Notes: generated by a model from the letters alone, not told the origin. DNA of 64,000 nt from Mycolicibacterium rhodesiae JS60 (GCA_000230935.2 AGIQ01000001.1:1178001-1242000), one strand, 5' to 3'. Positions 1 through 9,041 are shown, counted from the stretch's first letter. Numbers and translations: made by a program.

Positions 1-1
1 G

Positions 2-1150
2 CAGAAGCCTCATCCAGCGCTTGGAAATCTCCTCCGCGTGGCAGGCGTTGATCTAGACGATCTATGGCGCTTGGTTGAGTCTGGCGACGGTAGTAGCCGT
101 GAAAGTTATATCGAAGCGGCGAACGAGAGGCTCACTGACTTCTTTACCCAGGCATGGAATCAGTCAAGCATCGCGGTACGTCTTAAGATCTCCGAATCTA
201 ATTTGGAAGTGTGGCTGAAGGAGTTGAGTGAAACCGGAGTCGTCACGAATATTGAAGAGCGCAGCGACGGGCTTCGCACTTTCGTTGCTCTCGCCACGTT
301 TCTTGCGTCGCAGCACCTGGCAATTCCGCCTATCCTGCTGATCGATGAGGCCGAAAGTCACCTACACCTTGACGCGCAGGCAGATCTGGTCGGGGTACTT
401 CTGAAGCAAGTCGATGCCACTCAAGTGTTCTACAGCACTCATTCCCCAGGGTGCTTGCCCAGTGATCTTGGTACCGGAATTCGACTTTTGAGGAGGTGTG
501 CCGAAGATCGGCGGGCCAGCGAGATTCGCCATGACTTCTGGACGAACGAAGAGCCGGGTTTCGCTCCTCTACTTTACGCAATGGGCGCGTCAGCCGCAGC
601 ATTTTCTGCGTGTCGACGCGCGGTGCTTGCCGAAGGCGCCGCCGACATGATTCTGCTGCCCACGCTTATTCGTAAGGCCGTCGGTGTAGACGATCTCACC
701 TATCAGGTGGCTCCTGGTTTGGCCAACGCCAACGCCTTCGGAATGCGGGTTGAAGAGGTCGCCGCGAAGGTCGTCTATCTCACGGACGGAGACGGAACAG
801 GGAAGGATTACGCCAAACAGCTGCGGGAAGCTGGTGTTCGCGGCGATCACCTCTTCAGTCTTCCCGACGATTGGGCGGCAGAGGATTTGATCGATCGTCG
901 CCACTTCGTCGAGGTCGTCAACACACTGCTTCCAGCCGGCAAGGCGGTGAGTGCTTCCGATTTGGTGACAGGGCAACCTGTCGTGAAGTCGTTGGACGAC
1001 TGGGGAAAAGCCAATCGAGTCCGGATTCCAGGCCACGTGGCGATCGCCTACGGATTAGTGAACACGGCAGATAAATTGGTCTTGTCGGCCCGAGCTGTAA
1101 AAGTACTGCGCGAACTACATAAGAAGTTCCTACACGCGTTTGAGCAGTGA
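2..1150 (+). CDS. OLD-like ATPase with C-terminal TOPRIM domain, 5' partial
   Basis: The frame is open to the left edge, so the N-terminus with Walker A is missing; an internal GTG at 38 is probably not the start. Visible are an ABC-type signature region (LRTFVALATFL), a Walker B (ILLIDEAESHLHL), an H-loop-like STHSP, and then a TOPRIM-like half with VLAEGAADMILLP and the acidic YLTDGDGTGKD. This order (AAA/ABC ATPase then TOPRIM nuclease) is that of the OLD family, whose members act in phage exclusion and in systems such as Gabija. Which partner, if any, it has lies outside the window. The exact subfamily is not certain. Confidence 0.7.
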   Translation, partial: QKPHPALGNLLRVAGVDLDDLWRLVESGDGSSRESYIEAANERLTDFFTQAWNQSSIAVRLKISESNLEVWLKELSETGVVTNIEERSDGLRTFVALATFLASQHLAIPPILLIDEAESHLHLDAQADLVGVLLKQVDATQVFYSTHSPGCLPSDLGTGIRLLRRCAEDRRASEIRHDFWTNEEPGFAPLLYAMGASAAAFSACRRAVLAEGAADMILLPTLIRKAVGVDDLTYQVAPGLANANAFGMRVEEVAAKVVYLTDGDGTGKDYAKQLREAGVRGDHLFSLPDDWAAEDLIDRRHFVEVVNTLLPAGKAVSASDLVTGQPVVKSLDDWGKANRVRIPGHVAIAYGLVNTADKLVLSARAVKVLRELHKKFLHAFEQ

Positions 1151-1297
1151 TGATCCAGACATCCGGGCAATCTGGAAGTGTTTGCGCGGAAGCTTCGAAG
1201 AACGTCTGGTGTGGGTTAGAAGGTGCCAATTCAACTTGCGCTATGGCGCTGTCAGGCAACCGAATTGAGTGTCAGGGGTAGTCCGTCCGTAGCCCAA

Positions 1298-1654
1298 TCA
1301 TCTGACCGGGTCGGAGGCCGACTCGCGCCCAGTCAGCTCCACGGTCCTCTCGCCAAACTCGGCGACAACCCTGAGACTCCCGCCGAGCGCTGCCACGTAC
1401 GACTGCAGCGTGCCCAACTCGGTATGCGATAGGTCGCCGCTCTCCAGCTTCGACACCCAAGCTTGCGAGACCCCCATGAGTTCAGCGACGTCGGCCTGAC
1501 GGGCGTGATGAGCCTTGCGGATATCAGCGAGGCGCTGCGCCTGGACGGCGTCGTGCATTTCCTTGCGTGCGGCGTCAACGCGCGCGGGGTCGGCGCGCCC
1601 CGACGCGACAGCCTCAGCGCGGATTTCGCGCCAGTGTCGTGCCATCGGCATCAC
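1298..1654 (-). CDS. higA: XRE-family antitoxin, HigA-like
   Basis: A 118-residue protein with a Cro/C1-type helix-turn-helix in its second half (about residues 43-98, with ADVAELMGVSQAWVSKLESGDL). It overlaps the end of the toxin gene by 41 bases, so the order is toxin first, antitoxin second, as in HigBA and in the M. tuberculosis Rv2022c-Rv2021c pair. It should neutralise the toxin and repress the operon. Three Met codons at the N-terminus (residues 1, 2 and 4) make the exact start ambiguous; all keep the overlap. The symbol is used at family level. Confidence 0.8.
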   Translation of the reverse strand: MMPMARHWREIRAEAVASGRADPARVDAARKEMHDAVQAQRLADIRKAHHARQADVAELMGVSQAWVSKLESGDLSHTELGTLQSYVAALGGSLRVVAEFGERTVELTGRESASDPVR

Positions 1655-1994
1655 CTCCCGCCAACCAGTTCTCGTATCGCCGCTCAGCGATGGGAATGTT
1701 CTTGTCGTACCAGCTCTTCCAACGCCCGGCCTTGTTTCCGCCGAGTAGCAGAATCGCCTGCCTTCGCGGATCGAAGATGAACAGGATCCGGATGCTGGTG
1801 CCCGCCGGCCGCAGCTCCTTCATGCTGTGAAACTTCGATCCCTTCACTCTGTCCGCCGTCGGTCGGCCTAACGCCGGGCCTTCGATTTCGAGCAGATCGA
1901 TGACTCCCGTCACAGCAGTCATCTCGTCGTCATCGAGTGCGAAGAACCAGCGTTCGACCTCGTCCAGCAGAACCACGTCCCAGGTGGTCGACAC
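1614..1994 (-). CDS. higB: HigB/RelE-type toxin (phage Gp49-like family)
   Basis: A 126-residue protein beginning at GTG. The core WFFALDDDEMTAVTGVIDLLEIEGPALGRP, the basic KGSKFHSMKELR and the strand IRILFIFDPRRQAILLLGGNK are the hallmarks of the DUF891/Gp49-like branch of the RelE superfamily, ribosome-dependent mRNA endonucleases. It precedes and overlaps the antitoxin gene. Its GTG lies a few bases downstream of a perfect inverted repeat that also offers a TATAAC -10-like box, so the mRNA may have a very short leader. It most likely works as an addiction module for the mobile element. Confidence 0.82.
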   Translation of the reverse strand: MSTTWDVVLLDEVERWFFALDDDEMTAVTGVIDLLEIEGPALGRPTADRVKGSKFHSMKELRPAGTSIRILFIFDPRRQAILLLGGNKAGRWKSWYDKNIPIAERRYENWLAGGDADGTTLARNPR

Positions 1995-1997
1995 AAG

Positions 1998-2015
1998 TAT
2001 AACCTCAGAGTTATA
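1998..2015 (-). promoter_or_regulatory. Palindromic promoter/operator of the toxin-antitoxin pair
   Basis: TATAAC and GTTATA form perfect 6-bp arms around a 6-base spacer, ending three bases upstream of the toxin GTG (reading the minus strand) and abutting the integrase stop codon. Read toward the toxin, the first arm is a good -10 hexamer. Autoregulation by an antitoxin bound to such a palindrome is the norm for HigBA. Confidence 0.6.
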
Positions 2016-3227
2016 TTAGTCCAGATCGGAAATTGGGGGTGGAGCGTCGGAGTCGGCTCCGTCGGATGCCCACGCGTCCCCGAGCAAAAATCCAGCGGCC
2101 TGCTCGGCCGCGTCACGGTCATCGTTGGCCAGCACGTGCGCGTAGGTCTCCAGGAAGAAGCCGACGTTAGCGTGCCCGATGCGCTCGCTGATCACTTTCG
2201 GATTCACCCCAGCACGCAAGGCGCCCGTCGCGTAGGAGTGCCTCAGGTCGTGGAAAGTGATGCGCGGCAACTTCGCTGCGACCGCGAGTCGGTCGAAGCG
2301 CTGTCGAATGGTGTCAGGGTGTAGTGGCCGGCCGTCCTGATGGGTGAACACATAGTCGGCCGAGGGGTAGTCGCTGCCGAAGAAGTCACGTTCGCTGTCC
2401 TGAACTTGGCGCCACTCGCGTAACGCCGCTGTGGTGGTCCGGTCGAGCGAGATCGTCTGATCAGCGTTGCGGGTCTTGCCGCCCGCCTTATCGAGCGCTT
2501 GGCCGCCCACCACCACGCGGTTGTCGTGCACCGTCACGGTCGCAGAATCCAGGTCTACCGATGACCACCGCAGGCCGCAGATCTGCCCGCGCCGGATGCC
2601 GGTGGTGAGTTCCAGGAGAAACAGTGCTGCGAAGCGGTCGCGCCGGACAGCGGTCAGAAAAGTTTGTATCTCGGCGGCGTCCCACACGACCCGCCGAACC
2701 CGCGGTCTCCGTGGAGGTTTGACGTTACTTGCCGGATTGTCTGTCCGGTACTTCCAAGCGACGGCATCGACGAGGGCGCGATGCAGGAAGGCATGCACGT
2801 TGCGTACCGTCTTGGGGGCCAGGCCTGGTGGTCGTTCCTTCGGGACGATGCCCGATCGGTAGCGACGCACCGCTGTGCGTGCCGCGTGGATGGTGGTACC
2901 GCAGGCGGCGGAGAGTTCGCGCGGCTTGGGTTCCTTGTCGTTGTCTGCATGTTTGGCCCAGTAGGCGTACATCACTGAGTCGTTGTCCTTCTTCACCCGC
3001 CCTTCGCTGAGCAGCTTTGCGTAGAGCTGCAGCAGTTGCGGTTCGTCGAGGCGTTGGAGTCTTTCGGCGCCGATGTGGGGGATGACGTAGGCCCGGGAGA
3101 AGTCGCTCCAGTTGCGCCAGGTGGTCGCATCGAGCGTCGGTTGCACCGCCGCCAGCCACTCAGTGAGGAACTGCTCCACTGTCCGAGCCGAGGGCTTGAC
3201 GATGCGGCCGCGGTCGCCGTCGCGCAT
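2016..3227 (-). CDS. int: Tyrosine recombinase/integrase, core-binding and catalytic domains
   Basis: 403 residues from the first Met after an in-frame amber codon. The core-binding domain (about residues 12-150) is followed by the catalytic domain with Arg in LTTGIRRGQICGLRW, the His-x-x-Arg box in FHDLRHSYATGALRAG and the nucleophilic Tyr in FFLETYAHV. It would cut and join att sites of the element. The usual N-terminal arm-binding domain is encoded just upstream in the same frame but cut off by TAG at 3246-3248, so this protein may be unable to bind arm sites. It lies directly downstream of an excisionase-like gene. Confidence 0.85.
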   Translation of the reverse strand: MRDGDRGRIVKPSARTVEQFLTEWLAAVQPTLDATTWRNWSDFSRAYVIPHIGAERLQRLDEPQLLQLYAKLLSEGRVKKDNDSVMYAYWAKHADNDKEPKPRELSAACGTTIHAARTAVRRYRSGIVPKERPPGLAPKTVRNVHAFLHRALVDAVAWKYRTDNPASNVKPPRRPRVRRVVWDAAEIQTFLTAVRRDRFAALFLLELTTGIRRGQICGLRWSSVDLDSATVTVHDNRVVVGGQALDKAGGKTRNADQTISLDRTTTAALREWRQVQDSERDFFGSDYPSADYVFTHQDGRPLHPDTIRQRFDRLAVAAKLPRITFHDLRHSYATGALRAGVNPKVISERIGHANVGFFLETYAHVLANDDRDAAEQAAGFLLGDAWASDGADSDAPPPISDLD

Positions 3228-3245
3228 GGCTTCCCGGCAAGCCTT

Positions 3246-3374
3246 CTAGGCCTCGCGCTCAGTATCAAAGCCGCCCTTACTGATCCACGGGTAGCGCCCA
3301 GTCGCTGGATCCTTCTGTGGCATTCGGAACTTGTAGTACCAGCTTGCGCCGCGCTGGTACACGTGTCCCTTCAT
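3246..3374 (-). pseudogene. Detached N-terminal arm-binding segment of the integrase, ending at an amber codon
   Basis: From ATG at 3374 the integrase frame reads 42 codons starting MKGHVYQRGASWYYKFRMP, typical of the AP2-like arm-type DNA-binding domain of mycobacterial integrases, then hits TAG at 3246-3248 and continues in frame into the 403-residue protein. The full reading would be 452 residues, a normal integrase length. A single C-to-T change of a CAG codon explains the break. The start overlaps the excisionase stop as TGATG, showing the original translational coupling. Confidence 0.8.
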
Positions 3375-3553
3375 CAGGCCACCACGTCCCGCAGTCGGGC
3401 CGTCACGATATACACGCGGCCGCCGAGCCGACGTACTGGCAGTTCGCCGGAGTCCACCAGTCGGTGAGCCGCGGCGCGGCTAATTCCCAGGAGTTCTGCT
3501 GCACGCGGGACCGCCAGGAGAAGAGGAAGATTGTCGAACACGCTGTCTTCCAA
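3374..3553 (-). CDS. Excisionase-like helix-turn-helix protein
   Basis: A 59-residue frame from TTG with AAGGG nine bases upstream. The sequence VPRAAELLGISRAAAHRLVDSGELPVRRLGGRVYI is a MerR-like winged helix-turn-helix of the HTH_17/excisionase family: helix, turn, basic wing. It ends with TGATG overlapping the ATG of the integrase N-terminal segment, a classic xis-int arrangement. It should bend DNA at the att site and favour excision, or repress the integrase. An in-frame stop two codons upstream of the TTG leaves no earlier start. Confidence 0.75.
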   Translation of the reverse strand: MEDSVFDNLPLLLAVPRAAELLGISRAAAHRLVDSGELPVRRLGGRVYIVTARLRDVVA

Positions 3554-4040
3554 TTTGATTCACCACCCTTCGAAAGTGGTCCTGCGATCGATGAAAATAC
3601 GATGACCGGTCAGGCGCTGTGTTTGATTGATGCCCGAGCGGCGGGTGCCGCGGAGAGCGGATCATCGCCTCGCTGTCGTATCCATCGAGCCGACTACCCC
3701 AATTTTAAGTCTCCCCACCGACACTTCCTGCACAGATTTTGTCGTAGCGTCCCGAGGCCGGGTGGGCGGTCGCGTGGCCGACGGGGGATCTCAGCGGCCA
3801 CGCGCCATCCAGCCTCCACCGCGTCATCCAAAGCATCTATCCAACTACTCCCGCCAACATCCTCTTCTGTCTCAACACGTCCCAAAACCCTTCCACGCGT
3901 TACACTTTCACCGCCCAATTACGCACCGTCTCAACCCCCAAATTGGTGCCCTGGCACATTTGCACATTTGCACAGTGTGCGAGAATGGTTGTGGCGCAGT
4001 AAGCGTCGAAGCCACGAGGTTGTTAGTAGGTTCCTGGTTG
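3554..4040. other. Non-coding region between excisionase and relaxase, candidate oriT
   Basis: About 490 bases without a convincing gene between the divergent excisionase and relaxase. The stretch from about 3830 to 3950 is strikingly poor in G on this strand and rich in C, A and T, a strand asymmetry unlike any neighbour. It contains a CCAATT/AATTGG pair (3915-3920 and 3941-3946) and an 8-bp-period repeat array at 3954-3980. Transfer origins usually sit directly upstream of MobF relaxase genes, so this is the natural place for oriT. This is inference from position and structure. Confidence 0.45.
3954..3980. repeat. Iteron-like array ending in a small palindrome, possible nic/relaxase-binding site
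   Basis: GCACATTT occurs at 3954-3961 and again at 3962-3969, followed at 3970-3980 by GCACA-G-TGTGC, an inverted repeat with a one-base centre. Three tandem copies of the GCACA core with 8-bp spacing lie about 60 bases upstream of the relaxase start. MobF relaxases recognise a short inverted repeat plus adjacent direct repeats, so this fits a binding or nicking site. Confidence 0.45.
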
Positions 4041-6841
4041 TTGACGCTTTCGAAGCTCAAGCGGTGGTCGATCAACTACTACATCGACACCGCCAAAACC
4101 GCTTCGCGCGCGACGGCTGATCTGCGGCGCGCGAATGGTGGTCTGGGGGAGTATTACTCAGAACACGAGACTCGGACGCCGGTGTGGGTATGCGCCGGCG
4201 ACGCCCACACTGCGGCGAGGCTAGTGGGACTGTCGGATGTGCAGCGCGCGGGCGGGGAAGCGGACGCGGTGGTCGTGGCGCGCTGGCTTGATGAGGTGTC
4301 GCGCCCAACGGTGCGCGGGGACGCGCGTTTGGTGCCCGGGGTGTACACGGTTTCGATTTGACGTTCGCCGCGCCCAAGAGCGTTTCGTTGGTGCGCGCGC
4401 TGCGTGGAGATGATGCCGCGCAGAAAGCCATCGCTGCCGCGCACAGCGCTGCGTTGGGTGAGGCGATGGAGTATCTCGCCGTCCATGCCGGCTACACCCG
4501 AGTGCACAACTCGGTCACGGGGGACAAGGATCTGGTGCGGTTACCGGGGTTGGTGGCGGTGGCCTATCAGCATGAGACGTCGCGGTGCGGGGATCCGCAT
4601 CTGCATACCCATGTGATTGTGCCGAATCGCCAAGCCCGCGCCGATGGAGTGTTGGTGTCCATCGACGGCACCTCGCTGTATCACGAGGCCCGCGCTGCGG
4701 GGGTCATCTATCAGGCCACCTTGCGCCGAGAACTCTTCGGATCGCTGGGGATCGAATGGGAACCCGTCGACCCCGCAACCGGGGTGGCGGAGATAGCAGG
4801 GATCACCCGGGACAGCATCCTGGCGTGGTCGCGGCGCTCATCACAGCTGCGGGAGTGGGCGGCACACAACCTGGCCTCGGTGGACGGTCCACTGAGCGCG
4901 GCGCAGCTCGCGGCGGCGCAGAAAGCCACCCGGCCGGCCAAACCGGAGGAGTTGGCCTGGAGCCAGCTGCAGGAACAGTGGCGCGCCGACGCGCGCGGTC
5001 TCGCGGTAGACCGCGGCGCGTTTACCCAAGCGCGCCAGGCGCGCCGCGCTGCCGCGCCAGCCGCGTTTAGCCGCGCTCGGCTCGCCGCGGCTGCGGAGAA
5101 GATCGAGAAGGCGGTGTTCACGCGCGCGGATTTGGTCGAGATTGTCGGCGCGCAACTTCCGGTGGATGGGGATCAGTCACCGCGGGCAGTGGTTGAGGCC
5201 GCGGTCGATGAGCTCGGGATGCGGTTGAGCGCGCCACGCGCTGCGCACCAACGCGAAGGGCACGAGCGCTTCACCCTGGCGCGGATTCTGGCCGACGAGG
5301 CCGCGGTGCTCGATCTGGTTGACGCGCAGAACCCGCGCGCCATGCTGTGGGTACGCGACGAGGACACCGCCGGCCTAACCCCGGATCAGAAGACCGCGGT
5401 GGAGAACATCGGCCGCTCACCGTGGTTGGTACAACCACTGAGCGCGCCCGCGGGAGCGGGCAAGACCACCTCGCTGCGGGCGTTGGCCGGGCCGGTGCAC
5501 AAACGCTTCGGCGGACGAGTTCTCGTCGTGGCGCCGACCGGTCAGGCCGTCGATGTCGCGATGCGCGAAGGCGCTGGCGACGACGGCATGACGATCGCCA
5601 AAGCGCTGCTCTCGTTGCGTAACAACACGTTGAAACTGGAACCCGCGACGTTGGTGGTCGTGGATGAGGCCGGCATGGTCGGCACCGGTGATCTACGGGA
5701 GCTGCTGACTGCAACCACCCAAGCCGGCGCCAAGACGGTGCTGGTGGGGGATGCCCACCAGCTGGCACCGGTCAAAGCCCGCGGCGGCATGTTCGCCCAA
5801 CTCTGCACCGACCTACCGTGGACTCAGCAGCTGTCCGAAGTGTGGCGGATGACCGACCCGGAAGAACGCCACGCGTCGTTGGCGCTGCGCGACGGCGAGC
5901 AGAAAGCCGTTCGCGACGCAGTGAATTGGTATCGCCGACACGACCGACTGCACTGCGGCGACGAAATCGCAATGGCCTCTGACGCTCTCGCCGTTTACAC
6001 GGCCGACACGAAGCTGGGCCGCGACGCGCTGTTGGTGTGTGACACCACCGAAATGGTCGACGCCTTGAACCTGCGCATCCACAACGACCGCATCGACCCG
6101 AACGCGGCCACTCTCACCGTGGCCCGAGGGCAGAAGGTGGCTGTCGGGGACGTGATTATCAGCCGACGCAACGACGTCACGATCGAAATCCGGCCCGGCA
6201 GTCGACATGCTGAACCGCCCACATCAGTGCGCAACGGAAACCGCTGGCGCGTAGCCACCATCGACACCGACAGAAATGTCATTGGTGCCGAACGCCTCGA
6301 CGACAACGCCCGCGCCGTGTTCGACCAGAAGTACTTCCGCGAGCACGTCAGCCTGGGCTACGCCGTCACCGTGCACTCTTCCCAGGGAGTCACCGCCGAC
6401 GCCAGTCTCGCCGTCCTGCGCGAGGACACCAGCCGAAACATGCTCTACGTCGCCATGACCCGCGGGCGCCACGCCAACCACGCCCACATCTACGAACGCG
6501 CCACCGAAGCAAGCGAATTCAGCCACCGCGAACCCACTTCAACTCACATCGCTCAACGTGGGGACGACCTCGATGCCGCTGCCCTCCTTCGCGCCATCCT
6601 CGCCAACGACGAACCCAGCAGCGCCGCACACGATTACGCTGCGCACAACCCTGATGAAGTACTACCCGAACGCGTCCGCGGCCTTCTAGCCATCCGCGCC
6701 ACCGCCACCCAACACCGCATTGAGAGTTACGAAACTTGGAAGACCCAGCGGCAAGAACACGTGCGCGAGATGGCAGAGGCCCGCGAGCAACTCATCGACA
6801 GGAGCCAGCACCGCAGCATCGATTACGGACTCGAGCTCTGA
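4041..6841 (+). pseudogene. MobF (TrwC/TraI-type) relaxase-helicase, frameshifted
   Basis: From TTG 4041 (GTAGG ten bases upstream) the protein starts with LSKLKRWSINYY, whose Tyr pair is the catalytic site of TrwC-like relaxases. Near 4290-4297 the frame must shift by -1: one frame reads LDEVSRPTV and stops at 4361, while the other continues DGVAPNGARGRAFGARGVHGFDLTFAAPKSVS to 6841. Restoring one G gives about 933 residues. Downstream are the HLHTH metal triad (about 4597-4611), Walker A SAPAGAGKTT (about 5440), Walker B VVVDEAGMVG and further SF1 helicase motifs. It would nick oriT and unwind the transferred strand. The lesion may be a real mutation or a sequencing error. Confidence 0.85.
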
Positions 6842-6859
6842 TCAGATGTCCGCAGCCCG

Positions 6860-6876
6860 CCGCGGGCGGCCCGCGG
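6860..6876. terminator. GC-only palindrome just after the relaxase
   Basis: CCGCGGGC and GCCCGCGG form perfect 8-bp arms around a single base, starting 18 bases after the relaxase stop. There is no T-run beyond a TTTTCTTT about 15 bases later. It may act as a mycobacterial-style terminator or be a protein-binding site. Confidence 0.4.
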
Positions 6877-7008
6877 TGAGGATTTTCTTTACCGGGATCA
6901 AGGCATTGTCATCTCTTCCCGCAACGCCAAGTAGTGAGACCGTTACTCGCTCAGGAATGGCTACTTCTGTTATGGCTTTCCGGCCAAAGACGTCATAATC
7001 TATTGTGG

Positions 7009-8511
7009 ATGCCTGCTTTTCAATACGATCGCGACGTAAGGGACGATGAGTTCATTGCTCGGGTTCGGCGGCACGCTCCCTCCTCATTGGTGCCGCTCGT
7101 CGCGCAGGTAGCAGCACAGTATTGGGAGCCCCATTCCTGGCTGAGGGGCGACTACAGGGATTACAAAAAGTTCACGCCTTGGGCGCTCGCTGACATCGCC
7201 CGGATCAGCCTGGTTTCGGGTAATGAGTCCCGTAAGCCCGCGACCCGGGATGACTTGCTCAGATGCGCAGGTGCCTACGCTGCCCAGGTTGACCTAAAAC
7301 CCTCAGAAGGCGGTGAGGATGATCCGCTCGTCGGATTCCTGCTTCGGATAGGCCACGAACAACTCGTATACAACCAATCCCGCTACCACGACCTTGGGCG
7401 ATCTGCCGCAATTTTCGATCAGACCGCACCTACAAAGCCGCTGCAGGTGCTCGACGGGAACTGGATAGAGGATCTGTTGGGATGCAGTATCTCCCAGTTC
7501 GTCGGCATTGGCTTTGTCGCTCATACGGCCGCCGTGAAGAACAACGGTCGATTCCTTGAAGATTGGCTCGACGATCCCGCGCTATCAGCACTCACGTCGA
7601 AAATTCCGATTCAACTCATGCGCGACGTGGTCGAGGGAAAGTTTGTCGGAGATCTACCGTTCTTCCAGGCGGAGCGTCCGGTCTTCCGTCCGTCAAAACA
7701 ACGCCGGTACACGTTTAATCCGCTTCTAGACAAACCAATCGTGTCCGGCATCGGCGAGAGCCGTCTAGTGCCGGTACCCGGCATGATTGATCGAAAGATC
7801 AGCCCGTTGGGGTTGTGGTACATGGGTTTCGAAAAATGGGGCACTCCTTTTGCCGACGACGTCGGGGAGTTATTCGAGCAGTACGTTGGCCGCCAGCTCA
7901 AGCTGATTCCGGATGTCGTCGTACATCCAGAGATTGTCTACAACAACCAGCAGAATCGATCTGTGGACTGGATTGTCGTCGGAGAGCACGCCGTAGTGCT
8001 AGTAGAGGTCAAGTCGACCCGACCCACTGAACCGATCCGGCTCGGTGCCTCCACGGCATTTAGCGCCCTGGGCAAGAAGCTCGGGAAAGCCTACGGGCAG
8101 ATCGAGACGTCGAATGACAAAATTGCACAGAGGGATTCGGCATTCAACGCCATTCCGGATACGTTGCCTCGAATCGGGCTGATAGTCACCATGGAGGATT
8201 TTCCAATCGCTAACACTCCAATGATCCGAGGAGCTCTCAATATTTCTCCGAGTATTCCGATTTGTGTCTGCTCAAGCGAAGAGCTCGAGATACTCGTAAC
8301 TATCACCGATGAGCCTGTCGACAAATTTTTGCTGGATTTTCTTAACGATCCGAACAAACCGGGGTGGAGTCTTACCAACGATGTCCGTGAGCCCAAGCAT
8401 GCTCATCGAAGCAACGAGGTCTTGGCTGATGCCTGGAAAAGCTACGGGTGGGGGATCCGTCCACAAGACGACGAACAAGCAGCGTCCGGTGAGTTCGAGA
8501 CGAGTGAGTAA
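7009..8511 (+). CDS. PD-(D/E)XK nuclease-like protein of unknown role
   Basis: About 500 residues from ATG 7009; an in-frame upstream ATG at 6934 adds 25 hydrophobic residues that do not look like part of the fold. The C-terminal third has the core of a restriction-endonuclease-like fold: helix ELFEQYVGRQL, then SVDWIVVGEHAVVLVEVKS with Asp at about 320, Glu 333 and Lys 335, the D...ExK triad. The N-terminal 270 residues match no family I recognise. It lies between the relaxase and a PIN-domain gene in mobile-element cargo, so a defence or DNA-processing nuclease is likely, but this is inference. Confidence 0.6.
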   Translation: MPAFQYDRDVRDDEFIARVRRHAPSSLVPLVAQVAAQYWEPHSWLRGDYRDYKKFTPWALADIARISLVSGNESRKPATRDDLLRCAGAYAAQVDLKPSEGGEDDPLVGFLLRIGHEQLVYNQSRYHDLGRSAAIFDQTAPTKPLQVLDGNWIEDLLGCSISQFVGIGFVAHTAAVKNNGRFLEDWLDDPALSALTSKIPIQLMRDVVEGKFVGDLPFFQAERPVFRPSKQRRYTFNPLLDKPIVSGIGESRLVPVPGMIDRKISPLGLWYMGFEKWGTPFADDVGELFEQYVGRQLKLIPDVVVHPEIVYNNQQNRSVDWIVVGEHAVVLVEVKSTRPTEPIRLGASTAFSALGKKLGKAYGQIETSNDKIAQRDSAFNAIPDTLPRIGLIVTMEDFPIANTPMIRGALNISPSIPICVCSSEELEILVTITDEPVDKFLLDFLNDPNKPGWSLTNDVREPKHAHRSNEVLADAWKSYGWGIRPQDDEQAASGEFETSE

Positions 8512-8624
8512 CAGGTAAGCAGCTCGCCCGCGTCCGCAACCGTCCGCCGGTCCGGGCTGGGCCGTTGAGACAGCACGAGTGCGATTTTGTGGGTTTGTCG
8601 GAGGGTTGGCATACCATCGACCGA

Positions 8625-9041
8625 ATGGCAGGAATGAGTGCGACCGACCAGCGCAACACAGTGTCGGAAGGCATGGCGTTCGGATTGTGCATGCTCGAGC
8701 GCTACGAATTTCCTTTCCCGAAGATGAGGATCGACTTCGCATTCGAACACGCGTGGCGGAATTGGCCGGACCGCTACCGTAGCCAGTTTTCGCAAGTCAG
8801 TACCGATCTACGTAACGGACTCGGTGGATCTCTCGTGATGACCCGCGCGACCGAGAAGAAACGGACGTTCGCGTTCTTCTGGGATCGCGACTACCCGTCG
8901 ACGATCTGTGCGCGTCAACAAGATTGGGATTCCGACGACCCTGATGACGTTGACTTCGCGCTCAAGGTGATCGGCGGCGATGTGCATCAGGCGGGCTGGG
9001 TCTCGCTGGCGGAGGACTTCCTCAAGGACCTCGACCGCTGA
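8625..9041 (+). CDS. Hypothetical protein, coupled to the PIN-domain gene
   Basis: About 138 residues from ATG 8625 (an in-frame TTG at 8565 would add 20). It is acidic and soluble in composition with the notable segments MRIDFAFEHAWRNWPDRYRSQF and KKRTFAFFWDRDYPSTICARQQDW. I do not recognise a family. Its stop overlaps the next start as TGATG, so the two proteins are made together. A small partner directly before a PIN RNase could be an antitoxin-like or adaptor subunit, but it shows no helix-turn-helix and the PIN protein is larger than a VapC toxin. Confidence 0.6.
   Translation: MAGMSATDQRNTVSEGMAFGLCMLERYEFPFPKMRIDFAFEHAWRNWPDRYRSQFSQVSTDLRNGLGGSLVMTRATEKKRTFAFFWDRDYPSTICARQQDWDSDDPDDVDFALKVIGGDVHQAGWVSLAEDFLKDLDR

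Noticed and set aside
3954..3980. CRISPR-like array
   Set aside because: The repeats are 8 bp without spacers, far too short for CRISPR; treated as iterons. No CRISPR array is seen anywhere in the window.
4290..4300. Programmed ribosomal frameshift in the relaxase
   Set aside because: No slippery heptamer or stable downstream structure is evident and related relaxases are single-frame; mutation or sequencing error is more likely.
3627..4361. Separate 244-residue gene before the relaxase
   Set aside because: Its last 100 codons are the N-terminus of the relaxase in the pre-shift frame; the earlier codons are non-coding sequence and have no motif.
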